The position numbers and the translations under genes are program-made. 42,860 bases of DNA from DALYJJ01 sp031969915. GTDB taxonomy: Bacteria > Acidobacteriota > Terriglobia > Bryobacterales > Bryobacteraceae. Shown here piece by piece: positions 20,564-28,822 of the stretch. The notes under the pieces are model-generated. The model searched no databases and had not been told where the DNA came from. It saw only the letters and a program-made list of their open reading frames with translations. Within the stretch, counting starts at the first letter, position 1; the number at the start of each line of letters is the position of its first letter. Where the stretch lies: contig DALYJJ010000044.1 in the NCBI GenBank assembly GCA_031969915.1, forward strand, positions 1 to 42,860, written 5' to 3'.

Positions 20564-21079
20564 ATGAGCAAGCCCAAATCAATTCTCGAAACGAAGCTGA
20601 GCGAGGCGCAGCAGGCGCAGCTCGCGGACTGGCTGCTCTCGGGTGTGCCGTACCATCAGGCCCAGCAGATGGTCGAAAAGGAGTTTGGGCTCAAGGTCTC
20701 CATCTCGGCGTTCTCGCGGTTCTGGGAGGCGTATTGCTCACCTGCACTGCTTGCCCGGCGTTCGCGCGCGGTGAAGCTGAGCGACGAGGTGGCGGCGGAG
20801 GCGCGGTCGAATCCGGGCGCGTTCACGGAAGCGACGATCGATCAGCTCTCGCAAAAGGCGTTCGAGCTGGCCAGTTCACCGGGCGCGAACCCCAAGGACG
20901 TGAAGGCGCTCTTCAGCCTGGTGCTGAAGTCGCGGGATCAGGATCTCGTCGAGCGCCGGGTGAAGCTGCTCGAAGCGAAGGCGGCCCAGGCGGACGAAGC
21001 CTCGGCGATCGCGGGCTCGGCGGCGCTCACGCCCGAGGAGAAAGCGCAGAAGATCAAGGCGGTGTTCGGTCTGAGCTGA
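20564..21079 (+). CDS. Small terminase (DUF3486/Mu gp27-like)
   Basis: Predicted 171 aa. An N-terminal helix-turn-helix (AQLADWLLSGVPYHQAQQMV; EKEFGLKVSISAFSRFWE) followed by long helices fits the DUF3486 family of Mu-like small terminase subunits, which recognise the phage end for headful packaging. Its stop overlaps the large terminase start as TGATG. Order small terminase, large terminase, portal is the usual Mu order. Confidence 0.8.
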   Translation: MSKPKSILETKLSEAQQAQLADWLLSGVPYHQAQQMVEKEFGLKVSISAFSRFWEAYCSPALLARRSRAVKLSDEVAAEARSNPGAFTEATIDQLSQKAFELASSPGANPKDVKALFSLVLKSRDQDLVERRVKLLEAKAAQADEASAIAGSAALTPEEKAQKIKAVFGLS

Positions 21080-22599
21080 TGGCCAAGATTACCTATACCA
21101 CCAGAGCGGGCGCGGCCGGGAAGACTGCGAAAGCGGCCCGGCAGCCGGGATCTTCCCCCGGCACCGCATCAACCGTCGAGCAGGCGGCCGCGCCCAACAT
21201 TCACACGATCTCGTCGCCGCGGGATCTGTTGCTGCCGTACCAGCGCAAATGGGCGGATGACGAAGCCCGCTGGAAGATCGGTTGCATGTCGCGCCAGGTG
21301 GGCAAGGACTTCACCAGCGGCGAGGAGGGCATCCGCGATTGTTTCACGCACGAGCTGGCCGGCGACAAGACGACCTGGCTCATCGCCGCGCCGTCCGAGC
21401 GGCAGTCCCTCGAGTCCCTGGAGAAGTGGAAGGAATGGGCCGAGGGCTACAAGCTCGCGATCGACGACATCCAGGAGGAGCGCCCCGGCGGCGGCGAGGC
21501 GTTGATGAAGAGCGCCACGATCGTGTTCCCCGGGGGCACGCGCGTGATCGCCGTGCCGGGCAAGCCCGACACCGTCCGCGGCTACTCGGCGAACGTGTTG
21601 ATGACGGAGTTCGCGTTCTTCGAGGATCCGGACAAGACCTGGCGCGCGATCCTGCCCAGCATCACCAACCCGCTGCGCGGCGGCGTGAAGAAGGTGCGGC
21701 TGATCTCGACCCCCAATGGCATCGGCAACAAATTCCACGATCTCTGGGCGAAGAATCACGGCGTCAAAGGCGGCAAGTGGTCCACGCACCTGGTCACGAT
21801 TCATGACGCCGTCGCCCAGGGGTTGCCGGTGGACATCGAGGAGTTGAAGGCCGCGCTCGATGATCCCGAGGGCTGGGCGCAGGAGTTCGAGTGCCAGTTC
21901 CTGGACGCGGCGGCCGTGCTGCTCAGCTACGAGTTGATCGCGTTGAACGAAGCGCCCGAGGCCACGGACGCAATCAGCCCGGAGTATTGGCTCGGCGGCA
22001 AATCCACCTTCCCGGTGGATCTCGGCATCGACTTCGGTCGCAAGAAGAACCTGACCGTCTCCTGGGCGGCCGAGAAGGTGGCCGATCTCCAGATCACCAA
22101 GGAGGTGCTCTGCCTCCAGAACATGCCCACGCCGGATCAGATCGAGATCCTGCGGCCCCGGATCCAGCGCGCGCGCCGGGTGTGCCTGGATTACACCGGG
22201 CCCGGCATCGGCATGGGGGATTACCTGGTGAAGGAGTTCGGCGAATGGAACCCCGAGCAGGACAAGTTCGGCAAGGTGCAGCTCGTGACCATGAGCAACA
22301 CCGAGAAGAACGATCTGTTCTCGAAGCTGAAGATGGCGTTCGAGCGGCGTGGCTGGCGGATCCCGGTGAACCGGGTGATCCGCGAGGACCTGCACTCGAT
22401 GCACCGGGTGGTCACCAACGCCGGCAATGTGAGCTATCGGGCGCCCCTGACCGAGGACAGCCATGCCGACCGTTGCACGGCCCTGGCACTCTGCACGCGG
22501 GCGGGCACGTTTGAAGGGTCGACCGGCAGGATTATCGTGGCCTCTGGACATCGCAGCCAGGTGATCGCCAGCCGGCGGGAAAGGAGCGCGATCGGCTGA
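21079..22599 (+). CDS. Large terminase (Mu gp28-like)
   Basis: Predicted 506 aa from the ATG at 21079, chosen by the TGATG overlap; the frame is open much further upstream but that reading is antagonised by the small terminase gene. ATPase: SRQVGKD (Walker A-type, 71-77), LMTEFAFFEDPDKTW (Walker B region, 174-188, with Thr176 where Asp is usual and catalytic Glu177), and STPNGIGNKF (210-219). Nuclease: LGIDFGRKKNLTVSW and LDYTGPGIGMGDYL, an RNase H-like fold. It cuts and pumps DNA into the prohead. TGATG joins it to the next small gene. Confidence 0.9.
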   Translation: MAKITYTTRAGAAGKTAKAARQPGSSPGTASTVEQAAAPNIHTISSPRDLLLPYQRKWADDEARWKIGCMSRQVGKDFTSGEEGIRDCFTHELAGDKTTWLIAAPSERQSLESLEKWKEWAEGYKLAIDDIQEERPGGGEALMKSATIVFPGGTRVIAVPGKPDTVRGYSANVLMTEFAFFEDPDKTWRAILPSITNPLRGGVKKVRLISTPNGIGNKFHDLWAKNHGVKGGKWSTHLVTIHDAVAQGLPVDIEELKAALDDPEGWAQEFECQFLDAAAVLLSYELIALNEAPEATDAISPEYWLGGKSTFPVDLGIDFGRKKNLTVSWAAEKVADLQITKEVLCLQNMPTPDQIEILRPRIQRARRVCLDYTGPGIGMGDYLVKEFGEWNPEQDKFGKVQLVTMSNTEKNDLFSKLKMAFERRGWRIPVNRVIREDLHSMHRVVTNAGNVSYRAPLTEDSHADRCTALALCTRAGTFEGSTGRIIVASGHRSQVIASRRERSAIG

Positions 22600-22739
22600 T
22601 GAAAACCGCCGACGCTCTAAAATCGCCCAGGACGCGCCGGGAAGGCGACACAACCCAACCTGCGGGCCTCGCGCGCCGATGGCTGGAAGGGGTCTGCATG
22701 GAATTGCAGGAGGCATTTCCGCCAGGAGGTGTCACGTGA
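22599..22739 (+). CDS. 46-aa protein between terminase and portal
   Basis: Predicted 46 aa (MKTADALKSPRTRREG...; ...WLEGVCMELQEAFPPGGVT). The ATG overlaps the terminase stop (TGATG) and its stop overlaps the portal GTG (GTGA), so it bridges the two genes exactly. It is basic at the start and amphipathic at the end. Translational coupling at both sides makes it likely to be expressed. Function unknown; perhaps a packaging or connector accessory. Confidence 0.55.
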   Translation: MKTADALKSPRTRREGDTTQPAGLARRWLEGVCMELQEAFPPGGVT

Positions 22740-24313
22740 GCCGGTTCAACCCCATCAACTGGTTCCGGAAACCGCTCAAAAACCGGGATCCGGTGACCGG
22801 CCTGGCCGGTCAGGCGAAAGACCTGAAGAACCTGGTCTCGACCGTCAATCGATGGCGGGAGCAGTACAACCCGCTTCGCAGCTTGACCATCGAACGGGCG
22901 ATCCAGCTCCTGGAACAGGGTGAACGGGGCGAGTTTGCCGACCTGCAGTGGGTCTTCCGGCTGATCGAGAAGCGGGACGCCGTCCTCCGGGCGGTGATCA
23001 AGCGCCGCCTGGCGGCCATCAAAAAGCTGGATTGGGAGATCAAGATCGTCGCGGAACTGCCCGAGGGCGCCACCCAGGCCCAGGCGGAGGCCCAGCAAAA
23101 GACGCTACGGGCGGCGTACGAGCTGGTCGACAACCTGACCGAGGCGATCGGCCACCTGGCCCGCGCCGAGTTCCGGGGCTTTGCGCACCTGAACAAGCAC
23201 CGCAACCCGGACGGCGACATCGTCCACCTGGAACCGCTCGATCAATGGAACTTTGTCCGGGACGGGATCTATGGCGACTGGTTCTGGAACCCGAGCGGCG
23301 AGGTGGCAAACGCGACCTCGGGCAAGGTGACGAAAATCGACGCCGACTTGCTGGCGCGCGAATTCATCGTGCGGGAGGAAGACATGCCGATCGATGAGAT
23401 CGCCCTGATCATTTACCTGCGGAAGAATCTTTCGCAAAAGGATTGGGACGCGTTCATCGAGATCTACGGGATCCCGAGCGGCATCGTGATCATGCCGCCG
23501 AACATCCCGAACGGGCGCGAGGAGGATTACGAAGAGAGCGCGACCCAGATCGCCGAGGGCGGTGGTGGCGCTTTGCCCAACGGCAGTGACTACAAGCCGA
23601 ACGATCAACCGCGCGGAACGAACCCGTTCAAGGAACATCTCGACCAGCAGAACGCGGATCTCGTGATCGCGGGCACCTCGGGCAAGCTCACGATGCTCAA
23701 CGACGCCACCGGGCTGGGCTCCGGCCAGAGCGAGAGCCACCAGGACACGTTCGACCAGCTCGCCGAGGCCGAGGCGCTGGAGATCAGCGAGCTCTTTCAG
23801 CGTTACTTCGATGCCGAGATCCTGCAGGCCAATCACGCCGATGAACCGGTTCTCGCCTACTTCGAGTTGTGTGCCCAGACCGAGGAGGATGTGACCGCCA
23901 TCGCGGATCACGTCCAGAAGTTTGCCGCCGCCGGTTACCAGATCTCAGCGAAGCAACTCAGCGAGAAGACCGGTTACGAGATCGAGGTGAAGGCAGCCGA
24001 AGCCCGACCGGTCGATGGGGAGCCAAGTGGGGCGGCATCCTCCGGGACCGCCTTGCTCAACCGGGCCAACGAACTCTCCAACCACCGGCTTGCTGCGGCC
24101 TTTGCTGAGGACCTGCAGCCGCTCCGCAAGCGGTTGGAAGCCATCCTGCAGATCGAGGATCCCGAGATCCTGCGCACCCGCCTGGAGGCGTTCAGCAACC
24201 AGATCCCGCAACTCCTGAAGGACATCAACGCCGATCCCTCCGCCGCCGTGGTGCTGGAGGAAGAAATGCAGGCCGCCCTGAAGCGCGGCCTGGATCAACA
24301 AGCCCCCGCATGA
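22736..24313 (+). CDS. Portal protein (DUF935/Mu gp29-like)
   Basis: Predicted 525 aa from the GTG at 22736, which has AGGAGGT five bases upstream and overlaps the preceding stop; an ATG at 22679 in the same frame would lack this and overlap the 46-aa gene. Family features: LVSTVNRWREQYNPLRSLT, then RDAVLRAVIKRRLAAIKKLD, WNPSGEVANA, IYLRKNLSQKDWDAFIEIYG and LTMLNDATGLG. It forms the dodecameric entry ring. Residues about 437-450 (SGAASSGTAL) come from palindromic element P1 inserted in frame, in a poorly conserved linker before the C-terminal helical domain. Confidence 0.9.
   Translation: MSRFNPINWFRKPLKNRDPVTGLAGQAKDLKNLVSTVNRWREQYNPLRSLTIERAIQLLEQGERGEFADLQWVFRLIEKRDAVLRAVIKRRLAAIKKLDWEIKIVAELPEGATQAQAEAQQKTLRAAYELVDNLTEAIGHLARAEFRGFAHLNKHRNPDGDIVHLEPLDQWNFVRDGIYGDWFWNPSGEVANATSGKVTKIDADLLAREFIVREEDMPIDEIALIIYLRKNLSQKDWDAFIEIYGIPSGIVIMPPNIPNGREEDYEESATQIAEGGGGALPNGSDYKPNDQPRGTNPFKEHLDQQNADLVIAGTSGKLTMLNDATGLGSGQSESHQDTFDQLAEAEALEISELFQRYFDAEILQANHADEPVLAYFELCAQTEEDVTAIADHVQKFAAAGYQISAKQLSEKTGYEIEVKAAEARPVDGEPSGAASSGTALLNRANELSNHRLAAAFAEDLQPLRKRLEAILQIEDPEILRTRLEAFSNQIPQLLKDINADPSAAVVLEEEMQAALKRGLDQQAPA
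24026..24057 (+). repeat. Palindromic element P1, copy 3 (in frame, portal gene)
   Basis: GTGGGGCGGC, loop ATCCTCCGGG, ACCGCCTTGC; one closing mismatch in the six-base stem. Read as SGAASSGTAL. Confidence 0.8.
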
Positions 24314-25362
24314 TGCTCACCCCGCTCCTCAATCGCGAAGGCCAGTTGCCTGGCGACGGCTGGTACCATCTCGTCCCCCTGGGCGAGTTCCCACATGCCG
24401 ATTCCGGCCGCGTCCAGGTGATCGACCATGCCGCCATCGAGGCGATGCTCAACCGGTTCGCCGAGGAGGCCAAGCACCCGAACTTCGGCGGCCTATTGGT
24501 CGACCAGGATCACTTCTCCTACAACCTGGACAAACCGAGCGAGAGCTACGGCTGGGTGAAGGAGCTGGCGAATCGCCAGGACGGGATCTGGGGCCGCATC
24601 GAGTTCAGCGACCTGGGCGAGCAGGCGGTGAAAAACCGGCGCTACAAGTTTGTGAGCCCGGTGTTCTGGCCGGCCAAGGACATCGAGAAGCTCGACGGCA
24701 ACAAGGTGCGGCCGCGCCGGATCGACAGCTTCGGCCTGACGAACAACCCGAATTTCAAGGGCATGGTGCCCTTTGCGAATCGCGCCGACGCGAGTGCGCC
24801 GGCGGAAGACCAAAACCAACCCCCCAAGCACAACATGAAACAAGTAGCACAACGGCTTGGCCTGTCCGCCGACGCGAGTGAAGACTCCATTCTCGCCGCC
24901 CTGGACAAGCTGAGCAACCGCGCCACGAGCGCCGAAGCACAGGTGACCACCCTCACGGGCGAAAACACCGAACTCAAAAACCGCAACACCACGATGCTCG
25001 ATGACCAGGTGGCCGACGAGCTGGACGCCGCCGGCATCACTGATGAGGCCCGGCGCACCAAACTCATGCCGGTGCTAAAAGCGATGAAGAATCGCGAGGA
25101 ACGCGTGAGCTTCCTCGATGAGTGCGTCGCCAAGCCCGCCGCGGCCCAGCAGGGCGAGAAGCCCGTGTTCAATCGCGCGGCGGGCAAGCAACCCGCCAAG
25201 GCGACCGCCACCGAGCCCACGCCGGCGGAGAAGTTCCGCGCCGACTTCCTGGCGAACCGCGCCGGCGGCAAGACCAAGTCCGAGTCGCTCGACCTCGCGA
25301 TCGCCGGCAATCCGGAGGGCTACAAAGCCTGGCGCGATGCCAACGGCCAGCCCGGCCTGTAA
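24310..25362 (+). CDS. Head maturation protease and scaffold (Mu gpI/gpZ-like)
   Basis: Predicted 350 aa. The N-terminal 160 residues match the Mu I-protein family: LLVDQDHFSYN, SESYGWVKEL, GIWGRIEFSD and YKFVSPVFWP. After a disordered linker, an in-frame ATG at 24835 (residue 176, MKQVAQRLGLS) begins a Gln/Leu/Thr-rich coiled-coil scaffold, as the Z scaffold starts inside gene I of Mu. The C-terminus ends in a small helical capsid-binding region (LDLAIAGNPEGYKAWRDA). It overlaps the portal stop (ATGA). Separate synthesis of the scaffold from 24835 is inferred, not shown. Confidence 0.82.
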   Translation: MMLTPLLNREGQLPGDGWYHLVPLGEFPHADSGRVQVIDHAAIEAMLNRFAEEAKHPNFGGLLVDQDHFSYNLDKPSESYGWVKELANRQDGIWGRIEFSDLGEQAVKNRRYKFVSPVFWPAKDIEKLDGNKVRPRRIDSFGLTNNPNFKGMVPFANRADASAPAEDQNQPPKHNMKQVAQRLGLSADASEDSILAALDKLSNRATSAEAQVTTLTGENTELKNRNTTMLDDQVADELDAAGITDEARRTKLMPVLKAMKNREERVSFLDECVAKPAAAQQGEKPVFNRAAGKQPAKATATEPTPAEKFRADFLANRAGGKTKSESLDLAIAGNPEGYKAWRDANGQPGL

Positions 25363-25392
25363 CCAACCCACCACCACGATCCAGAATCGAAT

Positions 25393-25758
25393 ATGAATAC
25401 TGTCAACGATAGCGGTTACAAAACCTTCCAGGCCACGGCCGTCGCCATCGGCGAGGGCAAGCGTGTCACCGTGGACTCCTCGGGCCTCATCTCCGTCGCC
25501 GGCGCGGCCGTCGGCGCCGTCGGTGTCACCACTGAGGCCATTGCTGCCAGCGGCTACGGCACCGTGAAACTGTTCAGCGGCAGCGGCACTTACCGCATGT
25601 GCGCCAATGCCGCCATTGCGCGCGGCGCCATCATCTACCCGACCGCGGGTGGCAACATCGACGACGCGGGCACCACGGCCCTGCCGCTCGTCGCGCTCGA
25701 AGCGGCCACCGCGCAAAACGATCTCATCGAGGTCGGCCCCTGGCTGCTCGGTGCTTAA
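25393..25758 (+). CDS. Capsid decoration protein (DUF2190-like)
   Basis: Predicted 121 aa, strand-rich with small repeating motifs (VTVDSSGLISVAGAA; GVTTEAIAASGYGTVKLFSG; ALPLVALEAATAQNDLIEVG), like DUF2190-family head stabilising proteins of Mu relatives. It lies between protease/scaffold and major capsid genes, the usual place. The start at 25393 has a weak ribosome site. Confidence 0.8.
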   Translation: MNTVNDSGYKTFQATAVAIGEGKRVTVDSSGLISVAGAAVGAVGVTTEAIAASGYGTVKLFSGSGTYRMCANAAIARGAIIYPTAGGNIDDAGTTALPLVALEAATAQNDLIEVGPWLLGA

Positions 25759-25792
25759 TCCACCCACGACTCAACCCTCACTCAAATAGACT

Positions 25793-26761
25793 ATGTATCC
25801 TTCTTCTGGCGCCACCATTCGCGCCGATCTCAACATCAAAGTGGAGGAGGCCGCCGCCGCGGACTCCTTCTTCATCGGCGATCGCGTCATGCCGCCCCAG
25901 TCGGTGGACGCGAAATCCGGCACCTACCCGAAACTCCAGATCGCCGGCGCTGAACTCCTCTCCGAGGGAGCGGTCGTCCGTACGCGCGGTGCCGCTTACG
26001 GCCGCGTGAACCGCGTCTGGACCACGGACACCTACGACTGCGTCGATCGCGGTCTCGAAGAACCGGTGGACGACACGGACGTGAAAGACCTGGGCCGCTT
26101 CTTCAACCTTGAGGCTTCGGCTGCGAAGTTGACGCTGCGGAACATCAAACTGGCGCAGGAGGTCCGCATCGCGACCGCCACGCTCAACACCACGAACTAC
26201 GGTGCGGCGACGAACAGCGCCGTGGCTTACACCGAGGCAAACATCGCGACCATCAACTTCCCGCGCGACATCGGCGCGGCAGTGGAACGCGTAAACGACA
26301 ACGGCGGCATGGCCAACACGATCGTGCTTTCGAGCACGGTCCTGGAGCGGCTGAAGCGCTCGACGCTGCTCGTCAACTTCGTGCGCGGCAGCATCGTTGG
26401 GCAGACCCAGACGCCGGTGAATGCGCAGAGCATCGCCGCTGCCTTCGCCGACTATGGCATCACCCAGGTGCTCGTCGGCAAGGCCCGCTACAACGCCGCC
26501 AAGAAAGGCCAGGCCTACTCGGCGACCAACATCTGGGGCACCACCTACGTGTGGGTCGGGTACGTCAACCCCGGCGCGCAGAACCCGCAGGATGGTGGCG
26601 CCGGGTTCACGTTCTACTGGAACAAAGAGGGCGGCCTCTATGTGACCGAGAGTTACCGGAACGAAGAGATCCGGTCGAACATGGTGCGCGTGCGCCAGAA
26701 CTCGATCGAGAAGGTCACCGACGGCACCGCCGGCACCCTGATCGCCACCCAGTGGGCTTGA
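25793..26761 (+). CDS. Major capsid protein (HK97-fold)
   Basis: Predicted 322 aa. The order of features fits the compact HK97-fold capsids of D3112/B3-type phages: an N-arm (MYPSSGATIRADLN), an E-loop-like SGTYPKLQIAGAEL, the spine helix VDDTDVKDLGRFFNLEASAA, then IGAAVERVNDNGGMANTIVL and a beta-rich C-terminal domain ending VRQNSIEKVTDGTAGTLIAT. Position directly after the decoration gene and before a strong terminator-like hairpin supports the call. Confidence 0.85.
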   Translation: MYPSSGATIRADLNIKVEEAAAADSFFIGDRVMPPQSVDAKSGTYPKLQIAGAELLSEGAVVRTRGAAYGRVNRVWTTDTYDCVDRGLEEPVDDTDVKDLGRFFNLEASAAKLTLRNIKLAQEVRIATATLNTTNYGAATNSAVAYTEANIATINFPRDIGAAVERVNDNGGMANTIVLSSTVLERLKRSTLLVNFVRGSIVGQTQTPVNAQSIAAAFADYGITQVLVGKARYNAAKKGQAYSATNIWGTTYVWVGYVNPGAQNPQDGGAGFTFYWNKEGGLYVTESYRNEEIRSNMVRVRQNSIEKVTDGTAGTLIATQWA

Positions 26762-26773
26762 TTAGCTGATCAC

Positions 26774-26808
26774 GGCGCGGCGCGCATCACGCGCGCCGCG
26801 CCCCTTTT
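26774..26808 (+). terminator. Terminator hairpin after capsid gene
   Basis: GGCGCGGCGCG (26774-26784) pairs with CGCGCCGCGCC (26792-26802), followed by CCTTTT. It could lower expression of downstream tail genes relative to the capsid. Confidence 0.7.
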
Positions 26809-26840
26809 GAACCCAAAACCCGAAACGATTAACCCGCAAC
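26809..26840 (+). repeat. Linker tract, class AACCCGAAAC
   Basis: GAACCCAAAACCCGAAAC-type units lie between the capsid terminator and the TTG start at 26845. Confidence 0.7.
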
Positions 26841-26844
26841 CCTC

Positions 26845-27306
26845 TTGGCCACCGCCTGGATCACCATCGCCCTCGCCGACCTGAAGGACTTCCTGGTCGG
26901 CGCGCAGGTCAACGCCGTGAACACCGCGGCGCTCGACAGCGGGCAATCCGCGCGCTTCACAAACGTGATGACTGCCGTGGTGAACCAGATGCGGGTGAAG
27001 ATCGAGAGCTGCAATCAAAACCAGCTCAGCGCCACGGCCCTCACCATCCCGCCGAGCCTCAAGGAGCATGCTTGCATGTTCATTGTCGAGGCGCTGCAGG
27101 GCAGCATCCCGGGGCTGAAATTGGATGAGGACCAGCGACGCCGGCTCACCCGGCTGCACGACGACATGCAGGCGGTGATGAAGTGCGAGCTGAAGGTGGA
27201 GACGCCCACCGATCCACTGGAACCCGCGAGCGTCCAGGGCAACGTGCTGCCCAGCATCACCGAACGCACCCGCTATTTCGACCGCGACTCCCAGGACGGC
27301 CTATGA
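26845..27306 (+). CDS. Head-tail connector-like protein
   Basis: Predicted 153 aa with a TTG start (26845). It is helical (ATAWITIALADLKDFLVGAQ; NQMRVKIESCNQNQL; LKEHACMFIVEALQGSIPGL), with the size and position of adaptor/connector proteins that bind the portal after packaging (as Mu gp36). Similarity to a specific family is weak. It overlaps the next gene by 4 bp. Confidence 0.55.
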   Translation: MATAWITIALADLKDFLVGAQVNAVNTAALDSGQSARFTNVMTAVVNQMRVKIESCNQNQLSATALTIPPSLKEHACMFIVEALQGSIPGLKLDEDQRRRLTRLHDDMQAVMKCELKVETPTDPLEPASVQGNVLPSITERTRYFDRDSQDGL

Positions 27307-27791
27307 ATTTCAATCCCTATCCCATCTGTGGTCGCTCTGAATTCGCGGGAACAAAAGTCCGCCGGGGCAAGTGGCGCACCTGGTCGCGGCTCGACCTCGC
27401 GCTGCTGATCGCGGCGATCGTGGTCGTCGTCCTCGGCCTGGTCTTCGCCGCGCGCGGCCAGACGCCACCGCTCCCGCCCGGCGCACTCACCAACACGGTG
27501 ACCATCGCCTGGGACCGCAACCCGGCCAGCGATTACTACGTCGCCGTCGATACCAATGGCGTTCCGGTGCCGCTCCTATATCGCGTTCGCCAATCACACT
27601 CGATCACCAACCCGTTGCCGTGGCCGGTCGTCGCCGAGACCACGAACACGCTGGCCGTGATCTCGAACCTCACCGCCCGGACGCACTTCTGGTACGTCAC
27701 CGTGAGCAATTTTTTTTTGGAGAGCGAGCCATCGAGCATCGTCGCCCTCCCCTTTGATCCACCCAGCAACCTCCGCATCCGCATCCCATGA
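27303..27791 (+). CDS. Membrane-anchored FN3-like protein
   Basis: Predicted 162 aa from the ATG at 27303, overlapping the upstream stop. A basic N-terminal part (residues 1-28) is followed by one transmembrane helix (DLALLIAAIVVVVLGLVFAA), then a fibronectin type III-like domain: NTVTIAWDRNPASDYYVAV, LAVISNLTARTHFWYVTVS and ESEPSSIVALP. A 9-T run (27710-27718) encodes NFFL. Codons 10-18 overlap the 25-nt element also present before the transposase gene. It may be an external, surface-attached protein. Confidence 0.65.
   Translation: MNFNPYPICGRSEFAGTKVRRGKWRTWSRLDLALLIAAIVVVVLGLVFAARGQTPPLPPGALTNTVTIAWDRNPASDYYVAVDTNGVPVPLLYRVRQSHSITNPLPWPVVAETTNTLAVISNLTARTHFWYVTVSNFFLESEPSSIVALPFDPPSNLRIRIP
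27330..27354 (+). repeat. 25-nt element shared with transposase leader
   Basis: 24 of 25 identical to the minus strand at 14255-14279, with a second, transition-diverged copy at 14298-14324. Confidence 0.75.
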
Positions 27792-28369
27792 AAAAGTTCC
27801 GCCTGTTCTCACTCGCCTCCCTCCGGGAGCACGACGTCAACGCCGCTCAGGTTGACGAGTTCTATCACGATCAGATCCTCGGCCGTCAGAAGCGATTGCT
27901 CGACCGGGCGGTGCAGGCCGGCCAGCACTTCGCCTGCGGCTTCGGCCTCGTCGGCACGGTCATGCTGAAGCTGTTCACGCCCGAGGGCGGGCTGACTCAA
28001 GTGAGCATGGGCGCGAATCTCGTCGTGACGACCGGCAAGAATGCCGTCATTGACCGGCTCCAAGCTGCGTCCCCGGCGGTCCACGATTACCAGGCGATCG
28101 GCACCGGCAACACCGCCGCCGCCGCCGGCGACACTGCGCTCCAGACCGAGGTCGGTACCAGGGTGCAAGGCACACTCTCCCAGCCGGCGGCCACGACCGA
28201 CCGATTGGTGTCCACCTTTGCGGCCGGCAACGGCACGGCGGCCCTGACCGAGACCGGCCGGCTGAACGCGGCCAGCACAGGCAACCTGTTCGCCCGGCAG
28301 GTGTTCGCCACCATCAACAAAGGCGCGGGCGACTCACTCCAAGTCACCCACGACATCACTATCTCGTAA
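27788..28369 (+). CDS. Phage structural protein (tail/fibre-type)
   Basis: Predicted 193 aa. The middle and end have the well-known pattern of small phage structural proteins: NLVVTTGKNAVIDRL, YQAIGTGNTAAAAGDTALQT, STFAAGNGTAALTE and FATINKGAGDSLQVTHDITI. These are typically bound to tail or fibre structures and rich in beta-strands. It overlaps the previous gene by 4 bp (ATGA). The precise role is unknown. Confidence 0.7.
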   Translation: MKKFRLFSLASLREHDVNAAQVDEFYHDQILGRQKRLLDRAVQAGQHFACGFGLVGTVMLKLFTPEGGLTQVSMGANLVVTTGKNAVIDRLQAASPAVHDYQAIGTGNTAAAAGDTALQTEVGTRVQGTLSQPAATTDRLVSTFAAGNGTAALTETGRLNAASTGNLFARQVFATINKGAGDSLQVTHDITIS

Positions 28370-28819
28370 ATGGACCTCGCGAACCTCAAGGCCCTCATCG
28401 CGGCGACGCCGGAGTGCGCGGGCAAATCTCTACAGGAGATCGCCGACATCCTGAACGCTCCGGCCGACTCTCGGGTGACGTCGCCGGACATCCCGCGACG
28501 CACGGTGCTTCGGGTGTTCGCCGCCCGAGGAATCATCTCCAAGCTCTACGACGCGGCCCGTGACACCGGCCGGACGCATCAGATTCGGTCCATTTGTTTC
28601 GCTGCTGAGTTCATCCTCAGTGCCGGGGCCGATGGGTTGGATATGTCGGACCCGGCCACCGCGCAAATGATCAACGCCCTCAAGCTCGCTGGGATTATCA
28701 CCCAGCAAGATCAGGACGCACTGACAGCGGCGACACTGGTTCGCGGCTCACTCGCACAAAACGCCGGCCTGACATTCGTCCACGCCGGCCACGTCTCAGA
28801 CGCTCAAGCCCTCAAGTAA
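28370..28819 (+). CDS. Hypothetical protein in fibre cluster
   Basis: Predicted 149 aa, helical (LANLKALIAATPECAG; QEIADILNAPADSRVT; MINALKLAGIITQQDQDAL). It starts right after the upstream stop. Small helical proteins of this kind occur beside fibre genes as adaptors or chaperones. No recognised family. Confidence 0.6.
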   Translation: MDLANLKALIAATPECAGKSLQEIADILNAPADSRVTSPDIPRRTVLRVFAARGIISKLYDAARDTGRTHQIRSICFAAEFILSAGADGLDMSDPATAQMINALKLAGIITQQDQDALTAATLVRGSLAQNAGLTFVHAGHVSDAQALK

Positions 28820-28822
28820 ACC

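Noticed and set aside
20440..21078. N-terminal extension of the large terminase frame
   Set aside because: The frame is open upstream, but it overlaps the small terminase gene entirely; the ATG at 21079 with TGATG overlap is a better start.
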